DNA of 64,000 bases from an uncultured Collinsella sp. (GTDB lineage Bacteria; Actinomycetota; Coriobacteriia; Coriobacteriales; Coriobacteriaceae), in NCBI GenBank assembly GCA_905210085.1, contig CAJLVJ010000002.1:1-64000 (forward strand), in the 5' to 3' direction. Under the pieces are notes generated by a model. The model was not told where the DNA came from and ran no database searches. It saw only the letters and a program-made list of their open reading frames with translations. This document shows, in pieces, positions 24,056 to 32,778 of the stretch. Both the position numbers and the translations under genes were made by a program. The first letter of the stretch is position 1; each line of letters opens with the position of its first letter.

Positions 24056-25243
24056 GTGCAGTACCGCGTTGACCCCAAAAGTGGTAACCAAATATCTGCT
24101 CTGGGTCTGGGCTGCATGAGGTTTCCCGGTGCGCCGGGACACCCGGATGCGAAGACAGCCGATGCCATCATTTCCCGTGCGGTGGAGCAGGGGATTAACT
24201 ACCTGGACACGGCCTATCTCTATCCCGGCAACGAGGCTTGCGTGGGCGCTTCGCTTGAGCGCCTGGGCCTACGCGACCAGGTTTTGCTCGCGACCAAGCT
24301 GCCGCATGCTTCGTGCAAATGCGCGGAGGATTTCGACCGCTTTTTTGACGAGCAACTGCACCGTTTGCGGACTGACCATATCGACTACTACCTCATGCAC
24401 AACATCACCTCGCCCGCGCAGTGGGAGCGCGTGGCAGCGTTGGGTATCGAGGACTGGATTGCGCACCAAAAGGCTGCGGGGCGTATTCGCCAGATAGGTT
24501 TTTCGTACCACGGCAGTGCGGCGGACTTCCTCACGATGCTTGACGCGTATGACTGGGACTTTTGCCAGATCCAGTACAACTACGCTGGAGAGCGCTACCA
24601 AGCAGGAACGGCGGGACTCATGGCAGCTGCCGAGCGCGGGCTCGCGGTGTTTGTGATGGAACCGCTTTTGGGTGGACGCCTGGCGGGCAAGCTGCCTCCG
24701 CGGGCCCGTGCCGTGCTCGATGGTGTACGCGATCCGTACCTGAAGACACCGGCTGCTTGGGGCCTTTCGTGGGTGTGGAATCATCCTCAGGTCACGATGC
24801 TGCTATCGGGTATGACCGATACCGCGCAGGTGGACGAGAACGCGGCATTGGCGGATCGCGCACTGCCGGATTCGATGACGACAGAGCAGCTCGATACCAT
24901 CGCACGTGTGCTGGGAGAGTTTGAGAAATCGAATCGCGTGCCCTGTACGGGGTGCGGCTACTGCATGCCGTGCCCCAAGGGCATCAATATTCCCGGTTGC
25001 TTTGGCGCCTACAACGCGAGCTACGCGCATAGTTGGTTTACGGGGCTGTCTCAATACTTTACGGCGAGCGCGGTGCGGACGAACGAGCCCAAGCTAGTGA
25101 GCAATTGCGTCAAGTGCGGTAAATGCGCACGTCACTGCCCGCAGCACATCGATATCCCCGAGCGTCTCGACGATGTGCGCCGACGTTTCCAGCCTGGCCC
25201 CGTAACGGCCGCGCTTAAAGCTTTTTGCAAAACGCGCTCCTGA
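24056..25243 (+). CDS. aldo/keto reductase with C-terminal 4Fe-4S ferredoxin domain
   Basis: 395 residues. Residues ~10-290 form an AKR barrel: ALGLGCMRFP, INYLDTAYLYPGNE (catalytic Asp/Tyr), LLATKLPH (Lys), DYYLMHNI (His). The C-terminal ~100 residues carry VPCTGCGYCMPCPKGI and SNCVKCGKCARHCPQHIDIP, typical of iron-sulfur AKRs in anaerobes. The physiological partner is probably ferredoxin or a flavin system; substrate unknown. GTG 24056 follows GGGAGGG; upstream in-frame starts lack a site. Confidence 0.9.
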   Translation: MQYRVDPKSGNQISALGLGCMRFPGAPGHPDAKTADAIISRAVEQGINYLDTAYLYPGNEACVGASLERLGLRDQVLLATKLPHASCKCAEDFDRFFDEQLHRLRTDHIDYYLMHNITSPAQWERVAALGIEDWIAHQKAAGRIRQIGFSYHGSAADFLTMLDAYDWDFCQIQYNYAGERYQAGTAGLMAAAERGLAVFVMEPLLGGRLAGKLPPRARAVLDGVRDPYLKTPAAWGLSWVWNHPQVTMLLSGMTDTAQVDENAALADRALPDSMTTEQLDTIARVLGEFEKSNRVPCTGCGYCMPCPKGINIPGCFGAYNASYAHSWFTGLSQYFTASAVRTNEPKLVSNCVKCGKCARHCPQHIDIPERLDDVRRRFQPGPVTAALKAFCKTRS

Positions 25244-25330
25244 TGCCCCTTTTATAAGTTGCGGTGGAATAGTTCCTGTTTGCGGCAAAATAGGGCTTAA
25301 ACAGGAACTATTCCACCGCAACTGAAGGGG
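25241..25330 (+). repeat. palindromic repeat, copy 1 (overlaps RBS of the next gene)
   Basis: Arms at 25257-25281 (AGTTGCGGTGGAATAGTTCC...) and 25299-25323 are perfect 25-nt complements around GCGGCAAAATAGGGCTT. Flanking CCCCTT and AAGGGG extend the stem. A second copy lies at 26428-26520 with about 90 percent identity. The right flank AAGGGGG serves as Shine-Dalgarno of GTG 25337, so the fold would hide the site. Confidence 0.85.
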
Positions 25331-25336
25331 GCTGTC

Positions 25337-26356
25337 GTGGGCCATCGGGATTCATGTGATGATTTGCGTGAGGTTCGTTGGGGCGTTTTGGGCGCTGGGC
25401 GCATTTCGCATCGATTTGCATCGTCGCTCAAGGAGGTGGACGGGGCACGGCTTGTGGCTGCCGCCGGTCGCACTCCTTCGCATGTTGAGGAGTTTTGCAG
25501 GGCGTTTTCGATTGATGCCGCGCACAGTTATGCCACGGCTGACGATAACGGCGATGCAGCTTATGATGCGTTGATTGCCGACCCCGATGTCGACGCAATC
25601 TACTTGGCTCTTCCACATGGCATGCATGCGCATTGGGTCTGTCGGGCACTGCGCGCGGGAAAGGCCGTGCTGTGCGAAAAGCCGGCCGTTTTGAATGAAG
25701 AAGAGGCTCTCTCGATTGCCTCCACCTCTCGCGAGCGCGGTGTGCTGTTTATGGAGGCGATGAAAAATCGGTTTTGCCCGATGCGCACTCGCGTGAAGGG
25801 CTTGCTTGCGTCGGGCGAGCTCGGCCGTATCGTCTCGATTGAAAGCGTGCAAAAACTCGATTATGGTGAGCCCCCTTCGAGTTATCTGCTCGACCCGTTG
25901 CAGGGTGGCTGTCTATATGACATGGGCTGCTATGCGGTCGGGTGGTTTGAGGATCTACTTGCGGGTGCGTGCGATGTTTCGTCTCGTGAAGTTCGCTGGC
26001 GTGACGTATCGGGCGGCCGCGTTGATTGGGCCGACGAGATCCGTATGAGCGTCGGCGGCATACCCATTCATATGGCGTGCGACGGCAAGGCAGCATATGA
26101 AAGCCGCTTAACGATTGCCTGCGAGCGGGGCTCGTTGGAAATCGAGCGCCTCCATCGCCCCGAGCTCGCCCATGTGAAATACTCCGACGGACGAATGCTC
26201 GAAATAAATGCCCCGTTTGAGGTCGATGATTTCTACGGCGAAATCCAGCATGCGACCCAGCTCATCCGGGCGGGGAAACTCGAGAGTCCCGTCATGTCCC
26301 TTGCCGCCACACAGCGCTGCGCGCACATTATCGATGCAATCCGTCTAGCCCTCTAG
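25337..26356 (+). CDS. Gfo/Idh/MocA-family oxidoreductase
   Basis: 339 residues. Rossmann start VRWGVLGAGRISHRFASSL, EKP motif AVLCEKPAVLNEEEAL, and GGCLYDMGCYAVG in the C-terminal half. It resembles dihydrodiol/D-xylose dehydrogenase-like members. Substrate is unknown. GTG 25337 is served by AAGGGGG from the palindromic repeat. It is bracketed by two copies of that repeat and is not closely related to the other Gfo/Idh/MocA protein of the window. Confidence 0.88.
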   Translation: MGHRDSCDDLREVRWGVLGAGRISHRFASSLKEVDGARLVAAAGRTPSHVEEFCRAFSIDAAHSYATADDNGDAAYDALIADPDVDAIYLALPHGMHAHWVCRALRAGKAVLCEKPAVLNEEEALSIASTSRERGVLFMEAMKNRFCPMRTRVKGLLASGELGRIVSIESVQKLDYGEPPSSYLLDPLQGGCLYDMGCYAVGWFEDLLAGACDVSSREVRWRDVSGGRVDWADEIRMSVGGIPIHMACDGKAAYESRLTIACERGSLEIERLHRPELAHVKYSDGRMLEINAPFEVDDFYGEIQHATQLIRAGKLESPVMSLAATQRCAHIIDAIRLAL

Positions 26357-26427
26357 GACTTGGCGCTGACGCGTAGGGAATCATGAGGCTGGCGCCCGTA
26401 GCCGCAGTGCTTGGTGGCCCGCATCTC

Positions 26428-26520
26428 TGATGCCCCTTTTATAAGTTGCGGTGGAATAGTTCCTGTTTGCGGCAGAATAGGGGCCAAACAGGAACTATTT
26501 CACCGCAACTGATGAGGGGG
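26428..26520 (+). repeat. palindromic repeat, copy 2 (overlaps RBS of endonuclease IV gene)
   Basis: Arms at 26444-26468 and 26486-26510 correspond to copy 1 with one arm change (CTATTT for CTATTC). The left flank TGATGCCCCTTTTATA is identical to copy 1. The right flank GAGGGGGAG forms the Shine-Dalgarno of ATG 26529. Confidence 0.85.
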
Positions 26521-26528
26521 AGCTGGGG

Positions 26529-27395
26529 ATGCTGACGATCGGGTGTCACCTATCCACGACGAAGGGCTATCGGGCAATGGGGGAGACGGCGCTATCCATT
26601 GGCGCCAATACCTTTGCATTCTTTACGCGTAACCCGCGTGGTGGCAAGGCGAAAGACCTTGACATGGATGACGTGGCGGCCCTGCGCGAGCTTATGGAGC
26701 AAAACGACTTCGGCCCACTCGTGGCGCATGCCCCCTATACCTACAACCCCTGTTCTGCCAAAGAGCGGGCGCGTGAGTTTGCCTTGGAGGCAATGGCCGA
26801 AGACTTGCAGCGTCTGGAAGCACTGCCCGGCAACTACTACAACTTTCACCCCGGCGCACATGTGGGGCAGGGGACTGATGCCGGCATTCAGATGATCGTC
26901 GACACCCTGTGCCAGGTGATGTTTGAGGGCCAGCAGACGACGGTGTTGCTCGAGACCATGGCCGGCAAGGGCACCGAGGTGGGCCGCAGCTTTGAGGAGC
27001 TGGCGCTCATCATCGAGGGCGTTGCCGACAAGCGCCCCGAGCTGTCGGCCAAGCTGGGCGTGTGTCTGGACACCTGCCATGTGAATGACGCCGGCTATGA
27101 CATCGTCTGCGATCTTGACGGTGTGCTTGACGAGTTCGATCGTGTGGTGGGTATCGAGCGCCTGCGCGCCGTGCACATCAATGACTCCAAGAATCCCTGC
27201 GGCGCCCATAAGGACCGCCACGAATGCATCGGTAAGGGCTATCTGGGTAGTGAAGAGTTTGGCGGCGGTATACAGGTTATGCAGAATATTGTATTGAATA
27301 GCCGCTTGCGTGCGCTTCCATTCATTTTGGAGACGCCTAACGAACTTGCAGGTTATGCAGCGGAAATTACGCTATTAAGGTCATTGCAGCAGTAA
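26529..27395 (+). CDS. nfo: deoxyribonuclease IV (AP endonuclease)
   Basis: 288 residues. Endonuclease IV cleaves 5' of abasic sites in base-excision repair using three metal ions. Conserved pieces: GCHLSTTKGY, FAFFTRNPRGG, PLVAHAPYTYNPCS, YNFHPGAHVGQG, VLLETMAGKGTEVG, GVCLDTCHVNDAGYD, VHINDSKNPCGAHKDRHECIG. ATG 26529 has a GGGGGAG site partly derived from the palindromic repeat. Confidence 0.96.
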   Translation: MLTIGCHLSTTKGYRAMGETALSIGANTFAFFTRNPRGGKAKDLDMDDVAALRELMEQNDFGPLVAHAPYTYNPCSAKERAREFALEAMAEDLQRLEALPGNYYNFHPGAHVGQGTDAGIQMIVDTLCQVMFEGQQTTVLLETMAGKGTEVGRSFEELALIIEGVADKRPELSAKLGVCLDTCHVNDAGYDIVCDLDGVLDEFDRVVGIERLRAVHINDSKNPCGAHKDRHECIGKGYLGSEEFGGGIQVMQNIVLNSRLRALPFILETPNELAGYAAEITLLRSLQQ

Positions 27396-27542
27396 TGACT
27401 GTCACAAAGTGGAGTGTTCCATTCACGTTATGGGTTTGTTTCAATCAGTTTTCTAATTGCAGTTTCGCATTTACGGGTGCATAATATCCAACAGTTTTTG
27501 CAGACCTCTGAATCAAACGGGGTCACCGGAAGGAGACTGATT

Positions 27543-28403
27543 ATGAAGCTGAAGAAGCTTGGCGCATTTGCCGCCACGGGCGCCATGGCGATCGCCCTTG
27601 CACTGACGGGCTGCGGCTCGTCCAACGCCACCTCTGGTTCTGATGCCGGTTCCAGCAGCTCTGACGACGCTAAGGTCGAGAAGGTCGACGGCTCCAAGGA
27701 GTACGCGCTCGTCAAGGACGGTACGCTGACCGTCGGCACCTCTGCCGAGTACGCTCCGTTTGAGTACAAGGATGACAACGGCGATTATCAGGGCTTTGAC
27801 CTTGAGCTCATCAAGGCTATCGGCGACAAGCTGGGCCTGGATGTCGAGTACGTCAACAATGACTTCGACACACTCGTACCCGGTGTCGCTTCGGGCGCTA
27901 AGTACGACGTCTCCATCGCGGCTATCACCGACACGCCCGAGCGTGAGAAGGAAGTCACTTTCTCCGATTCCTACTACATGGACGATCAGGCTATCGTGAC
28001 CAAGGTCGATAACACCGACATCACGGCCGACAACTACAGCGAGAAGCTCAACAACGCCGACGCTACCATCATCGTTCAGTCTGGCTCGACCGCCGAGTCC
28101 TTTGCCCAGGAGAACTTCCCCAAGGCCAAGATCGTCCCCTACAAGGACGCTACCGAGTGCTTCAGCGCCCTGCAGTCCGATAAGGGCGACGCCGTAGTCA
28201 CCAACCGCTCCGTTGCCAGCCAGCTGACCGCCGAGCAGTTCAACACCTGCCAGACCATCAAGCAGATCAGCACCGGCGAGGAGTACGCCATCGCCATCAA
28301 CCAGGGCAACACCAAGCTCAAGGACGACATCAACCAGGCCATCAAGGACCTGACCGACGACGGTACCGTCGACGCCCTCATGGCTAAGTACAACATCAAG
28401 TAA
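27543..28403 (+). CDS. amino-acid ABC transporter substrate-binding lipoprotein
   Basis: 286 residues. Lipoprotein signal with lipobox LALTGCGSS (Cys ~22), a Ser/Asp-rich linker, then a type 2 periplasmic-binding fold: LTVGTSAEYAPFEYKDDNG, GFDLELIKAIGDKLGLDVE, YDVSIAAITDTPEREKEVTFS, DDINQAIKDLTDDGTVDALM. This is the SBP_bac_3 family for polar amino acids. ATG 27543 has AAGGAG upstream. Permease and ATPase genes follow after an internal hairpin, a common way to keep the binding protein more abundant. Confidence 0.94.
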   Translation: MKLKKLGAFAATGAMAIALALTGCGSSNATSGSDAGSSSSDDAKVEKVDGSKEYALVKDGTLTVGTSAEYAPFEYKDDNGDYQGFDLELIKAIGDKLGLDVEYVNNDFDTLVPGVASGAKYDVSIAAITDTPEREKEVTFSDSYYMDDQAIVTKVDNTDITADNYSEKLNNADATIIVQSGSTAESFAQENFPKAKIVPYKDATECFSALQSDKGDAVVTNRSVASQLTAEQFNTCQTIKQISTGEEYAIAINQGNTKLKDDINQAIKDLTDDGTVDALMAKYNIK

Positions 28404-28425
28404 AATAGCTACTTGATTGCTCGCG

Positions 28426-28453
28426 GGCCCTTTCCGCTTTGGCGGAGAGGGCC
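28426..28453 (+). terminator. hairpin between binding-protein and permease genes
   Basis: GGCCCTTTCCGC (28426-28437) pairs with GCGGAGAGGGCC (28442-28453) around TTTG, followed by TTTG. It is probably a partial terminator or mRNA-stability element. Confidence 0.7.
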
Positions 28454-28521
28454 TTTGCGCTTCTCTTGACGGAGAGCATTTCCGTCTCGTTTTGCCGACA
28501 ACTTCTACGATAGGAGCCACC

Positions 28522-29883
28522 TTGTCTCGACTGAACAAAGGGGCTGCGGAGCAGCGTTTTCCACTGCCCGCCTTGCTCCAAAAGCTAGTCTGCGTCATGG
28601 CCGTGGCACTCGCGCTGGTGTGTGTGGGGACATATGCGCCCACGACCGCCCAGGCGCTTGAGACCGCAAAGATTACCGCTCGACCCAACACCGGTTCGGG
28701 CAGCGCTGTGGTCGGCGGTACCGAGACGCGCATTACCTGGGAGGTCCAGGCCGATGCCGATGAGGAGCTGAGCGGTCTTTCTTTGACGTTTGTCGACGGC
28801 ACGACGTTTGGTACCGATGACACGCGATTGACGATGCTCTCGGGCGAGGACCTCATGGATCGTACGCCCATGAAGCCCACGTGCAAGGCTGACGGCCAGA
28901 CGCTCAAGATTGATTTTGGCGAGACGGCGCCTGCCGGCGGCTTTTTCCGTGTCGAGGTTTACGGCGTGACCTTCCCCGTCGAGGGCGGCGATGAGGCCTT
29001 TAGCGGCACCTACACTTTGGCCGATGGCTCGACCAAGAAGATCTCCAAGATTCCGTCGGTGGAGATCAAGGGTGTGACGGCCTTCGATAACTTCTTGGCC
29101 GATCTTAAGGAGCAGCCGTGGGTCGAGGCTTGGAACTCCAATATGTTCCTGCGCCTGTTCTTGAACCCGGTCATTTTGGTCCAAAGCCTGCCGATCGTCT
29201 TCAAGGGCTTCCTCATGTCGCTTTCGATCGTGCTTGTGGCGTTTCCGCTGGCAATTCCCTTCGGTTTCGCCCTATCGCTCATGCGCATTTCCAAGTCGCG
29301 CATCCTTCGTTGCCTTGCCGGCATCTATGTGAATATCATCCGTGGTACGCCGGCGTTCCTGCAGATCTATATCGCGTTCTTCGGTCTGCCGCTTGCCGGC
29401 GTCAAGGTTGATGACTACGTGCTCGGCGTCATCGTCATGGCCATGAACTCGTCTGCGTACCTGTGTGAGATCTTCCGTGCCGGTATTCAATCGATCCCCA
29501 AGGGCCAAAACGAGGCTGCTCGTTCGCTGGGCATGAACGCGTTCCAGACGCTGCTCTATGTCATGATTCCGCAGACGTTCCGCAATGTCCTGCCTACACT
29601 GACCAGCGAGTTCATCCTGCTCTACAAGGACACGTCGCTGCTTGCCGCCGTGGGCGTCGTCGAGATCGTCATGAACGCCCGCACCATCGTGGCCACGACG
29701 GGCTCCATCACGCCGTATGTGGTTGCCGCTCTGTTCTATCTGGTCATTACCTTGCCGCTTGCGCGCTTGGTGAGCGGTCTTGAGGCGAGACTTCTGGGGA
29801 CGGCCGAAACCAAAAAGAAGCGTCCCACCAAGAGCGCCGGACAGGTTGTCGCGACGCCCGCCGATCATATCGCCGGTCTGTAA
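28522..29883 (+). CDS. amino-acid ABC transporter permease with N-terminal extracellular domain
   Basis: 453 residues, about twice the usual ~220. An N-terminal membrane segment/signal (~20-44, LVCVMAVALALVCVG) precedes a ~150-residue beta-rich exported domain (GTETRITWEVQADADEELSGLSL type). The permease domain follows (~210-435) with MSLSIVLVAFPLAIPFGF, IIRGTPAFLQIYIAFFGLP and the ATPase-coupling EAARSLGMNAFQTLLYVMIPQ. TTG 28522 was chosen for GGAG just upstream. Next gene: ATPase, 12 bases on. The exported domain has no family I recognise. Confidence 0.88.
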   Translation: MSRLNKGAAEQRFPLPALLQKLVCVMAVALALVCVGTYAPTTAQALETAKITARPNTGSGSAVVGGTETRITWEVQADADEELSGLSLTFVDGTTFGTDDTRLTMLSGEDLMDRTPMKPTCKADGQTLKIDFGETAPAGGFFRVEVYGVTFPVEGGDEAFSGTYTLADGSTKKISKIPSVEIKGVTAFDNFLADLKEQPWVEAWNSNMFLRLFLNPVILVQSLPIVFKGFLMSLSIVLVAFPLAIPFGFALSLMRISKSRILRCLAGIYVNIIRGTPAFLQIYIAFFGLPLAGVKVDDYVLGVIVMAMNSSAYLCEIFRAGIQSIPKGQNEAARSLGMNAFQTLLYVMIPQTFRNVLPTLTSEFILLYKDTSLLAAVGVVEIVMNARTIVATTGSITPYVVAALFYLVITLPLARLVSGLEARLLGTAETKKKRPTKSAGQVVATPADHIAGL

Positions 29884-29895
29884 GGAGGTCCTGTC

Positions 29896-30645
<750 letters not shown>

Positions 30646-30672
30646 CGGCGCGTCGAAGTTGTCGATATAACA

Positions 30673-30706
30673 AACGGGGACCGGATAGTATCCGGCCCCG
30701 TTTTTG
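30673..30706 (+). terminator. terminator of the ABC transporter operon
   Basis: AACGGGGACCGGA (30673-30685) pairs with TCCGGCCCCGTTT (30691-30703), followed by Ts. Confidence 0.9.
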
Positions 30707-30776
30707 TTTGGGCGTGAACGACTGTTGTTGTGCGGTGTTCGGCTGTCAGTTGCTTTGCGACTTTCTGACGGCTTCG

Positions 30777-31196
30777 TTAGGCCAGCTCTGCTCCCAGGGC
30801 CTTGCAGGCCGCCTCGCCCTCATCGTCGGGCGCATCGTAGCAGATGACGGAATCGACGACGTTGACGCCCGCCTCGTCGGCGTCCGCCTTCCAGTTGTCC
30901 ATCCATTCGCCCTCGGCCCACGAATAAGAGCCAAAGAGGACAACCTTCTTGTCGCCGAGGGTCTCCTTGACCTCATCCCACATGGGCTGGAACTCATCGT
31001 ATTCAAGCTCCTCGGAACCCATGGCGGGGCAGCCGAAGGCGAAGGCATCATATTCGGCGACCTTGTCTGCAGAGAAGTCGGCGCAGGAGATGACCTCTGC
31101 CTCGGCGCCGGCACCGGTTGCGCCCTCGGCAACGAGGTTTGCCATGGCCTCGGTGTTGCCTGTACCGCTCCAGTAGACGACTGCGATCTTGCTCAT
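30777..31196 (-). CDS. flavodoxin
   Basis: 139 residues. FMN phosphate-binding loop AVVYWSGTGNTEAMA at the N-terminus, FAFGCPAMGSEELEY (isoalloxazine side) and VVLFGSYSWAEGEWMD. It is a short-chain flavodoxin, a cytosolic one-electron carrier that replaces ferredoxin when iron is scarce. ATG 31196 follows AAAGGAAG. The DUF3793 gene lies immediately upstream on the same strand. Confidence 0.95.
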   Translation of the reverse strand: MSKIAVVYWSGTGNTEAMANLVAEGATGAGAEAEVISCADFSADKVAEYDAFAFGCPAMGSEELEYDEFQPMWDEVKETLGDKKVVLFGSYSWAEGEWMDNWKADADEAGVNVVDSVICYDAPDDEGEAACKALGAELA

Positions 31197-31242
31197 ATGT
31201 CTTCCTTTCGGTTGTGCGGCGTGCGGCCGCGTTTTGTATGCT

Positions 31243-31947
31243 CTATCGGGTTGCCTGGACAAGTTGTCCCAGAGTGCAGCCCTGTTGATAGATGTAGGTA
31301 AGGTATTGCGTGCATGCGCGATAGGAATCGAAGGTCGTGAGCGCCTGCTCAACGTTTGTGTATACCTTCCATGCGCCAAAGACCTTATAGTTTTCGCCGT
31401 GCTGGACGATAAACTGATGGACATCTTCGTAGGGATAGCCCAAAAAATAGCCAATTTCGTGGGGGAACTCGCACATGCACCCCGTATCGCAGTGCCTATT
31501 TCGCGCGAGCGCGCAGACGCTGCCGTCATAGGCGCTCTCTGCGGCATTGCTGCTTGCCAGCGTGATGCGCGCGGCGAGATGCACCAGGGACGCGGGAAGG
31601 TTGTGGACATCGTAACCTTCGGCGGCAAGCGCCGTCGCGGCGCGGGGGTCGGAGAGATATCGCATAAGGTCCGCAGGGCGGTACACATAGATGAGCGCTC
31701 CGCAGGGGCGCCAGACCAAAACGCTCATATGGATCCCGAGCGGCTGGAGCTCGCGGTTGCATTGGGCTATGACGGCGAGCAGGCGAGAGCGTCGCTCTTC
31801 GATTTGAGCGATGCCGAGTTTTCCGTTTTGGTTGGCGTAAACGCCGGGATAGGTAAAGAGCGAAGCTGGCTTGATACCTGCGAGCGTAGGGGAGCAGTTG
31901 CGCACGACAGCCGTTTGGTATGTTGGGATGTCAATGGTTCGAGTCAC
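31243..31947 (-). CDS. DUF3793 family protein
   Basis: 234 residues. NCSPTLAGIKPASLF at the N-terminus, LIYVYRPADLMRYL in the middle and FPHEIGYFLGYPYEDVHQFI, AWKVYTNVEQALTTF near the C-terminus match DUF3793, a Cys/His-bearing family of unknown function in anaerobic Firmicutes and Actinobacteria. Family members often sit beside flavodoxin genes, as here (46 bases apart). GTG 31947 has AAAGGGG upstream. A link to iron supply or heme is only a guess. Confidence 0.85.
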   Translation of the reverse strand: MTRTIDIPTYQTAVVRNCSPTLAGIKPASLFTYPGVYANQNGKLGIAQIEERRSRLLAVIAQCNRELQPLGIHMSVLVWRPCGALIYVYRPADLMRYLSDPRAATALAAEGYDVHNLPASLVHLAARITLASSNAAESAYDGSVCALARNRHCDTGCMCEFPHEIGYFLGYPYEDVHQFIVQHGENYKVFGAWKVYTNVEQALTTFDSYRACTQYLTYIYQQGCTLGQLVQATR

Positions 31948-31971
31948 GTTGCCCCTTTCGGGTCCTCAACT

Positions 31972-31987
31972 GTTAGCCTAGGAAAAC
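31972..31987 (-). promoter_or_regulatory. possible DtxR/MntR-type operator
   Basis: GTTAGCCTAGGAAAAC is a near-palindrome centred on CCTAGG, 25 bases upstream of the DUF3793 start. It partly resembles the TTAGG-type half sites of DtxR/IdeR operators. The match is loose. Confidence 0.3.
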
Positions 31988-32076
31988 TTATACACGAAAG
32001 TAAGCCATGGTCAACAAAAAAGTTTGAAGAGGGAAACTAATTGACCGAACGGACATGATTTTGGGTTAAGATGGGG

Positions 32077-32093
32077 ACACCCTATGGGGGTAT
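32077..32093 (+). promoter_or_regulatory. CsoR-like copper operator
   Basis: ACACCCTATGGGGGTAT is nearly the same as the GC-rich operator (TACCCTACGGGGGTAT) that copper sensor CsoR binds upstream of copZA in Bacillus subtilis. It lies 30 bases before the HMA gene and just downstream of a weak promoter (TTGACC 32041-32046, TTAAGA 32066-32071, spacer 19). Confidence 0.65.
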
Positions 32094-32122
32094 CTAGATA
32101 GGGCTACTTGAAAGGGGAACGC

Positions 32123-32506
32123 ATGAGTGACTTGCTCAATCCTGCGAATCTCATCGTGCTGGCCGTCATTGCCGTCGGCATGTTTTTTGGACTGCGGCGC
32201 ATTGCCGCTTCGACACACGGGAAGAGTTGTTGCAGCGATGGCGCGAGCGGCAAGAAGGCCAAAAAGGTTGTTGTGGTGGATACCGATGCGTCGCACTATC
32301 CCTATAGCGATGAGCTGCTCATCGGCGGCATGAGTTGCGACGGCTGCGCTCGGAACGTAGCCAATGCCCTGAATGCGCTGGATGGCGTTTGGGCAAAGGT
32401 GACGTATGCCGACCATACGGCGCGCGTGCGTTCGAAGCGCCCGATTGACCGCGAGGCACTCGAGACGGCGGTGAGAGGTGCGGGCTATTTCGTTATGAAA
32501 ATGTAG
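32123..32506 (+). CDS. membrane-anchored heavy-metal-associated (HMA) copper-binding protein
   Basis: 127 residues. One N-terminal membrane segment (~8-28, ANLIVLAVIAVGMFFGL), a short CC-containing linker (GKSCCSDG), then an HMA ferredoxin-like domain (~62-127) with metal site IGGMSCDGCARNV and the typical end AVRGAGYFV. CopZ-like chaperones hand Cu(I) to exporters; an anchored form is less usual. ATG 32123 follows AAAGGGG. The CsoR-like box upstream supports copper control; no copper ATPase gene is in the window. Confidence 0.87.
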   Translation: MSDLLNPANLIVLAVIAVGMFFGLRRIAASTHGKSCCSDGASGKKAKKVVVVDTDASHYPYSDELLIGGMSCDGCARNVANALNALDGVWAKVTYADHTARVRSKRPIDREALETAVRGAGYFVMKM

Positions 32507-32778
32507 ATGCCGCCCTCTCCAATGGGTACCGGTCTCCTCCCCATTGGGGCTATCGACGTCCTATAATTTGCGCAAAAAACAACTTGCGGATGCGGAGAAA
32601 GTGGAGTTTGGTGACGGTTCGCGCGGAATTCGTGACCAATCGAGCATCCGCTATCCCGTAAGAAAATTACAGGTGTATATTTATATGCTGATTATTGCTG
32701 TGCCCAGATTGCAATTAAACGTGGACAGAGATGATGAATGCTAAAACTGGGCTTAAGGACAGGGGAGGCTATAGCCTT

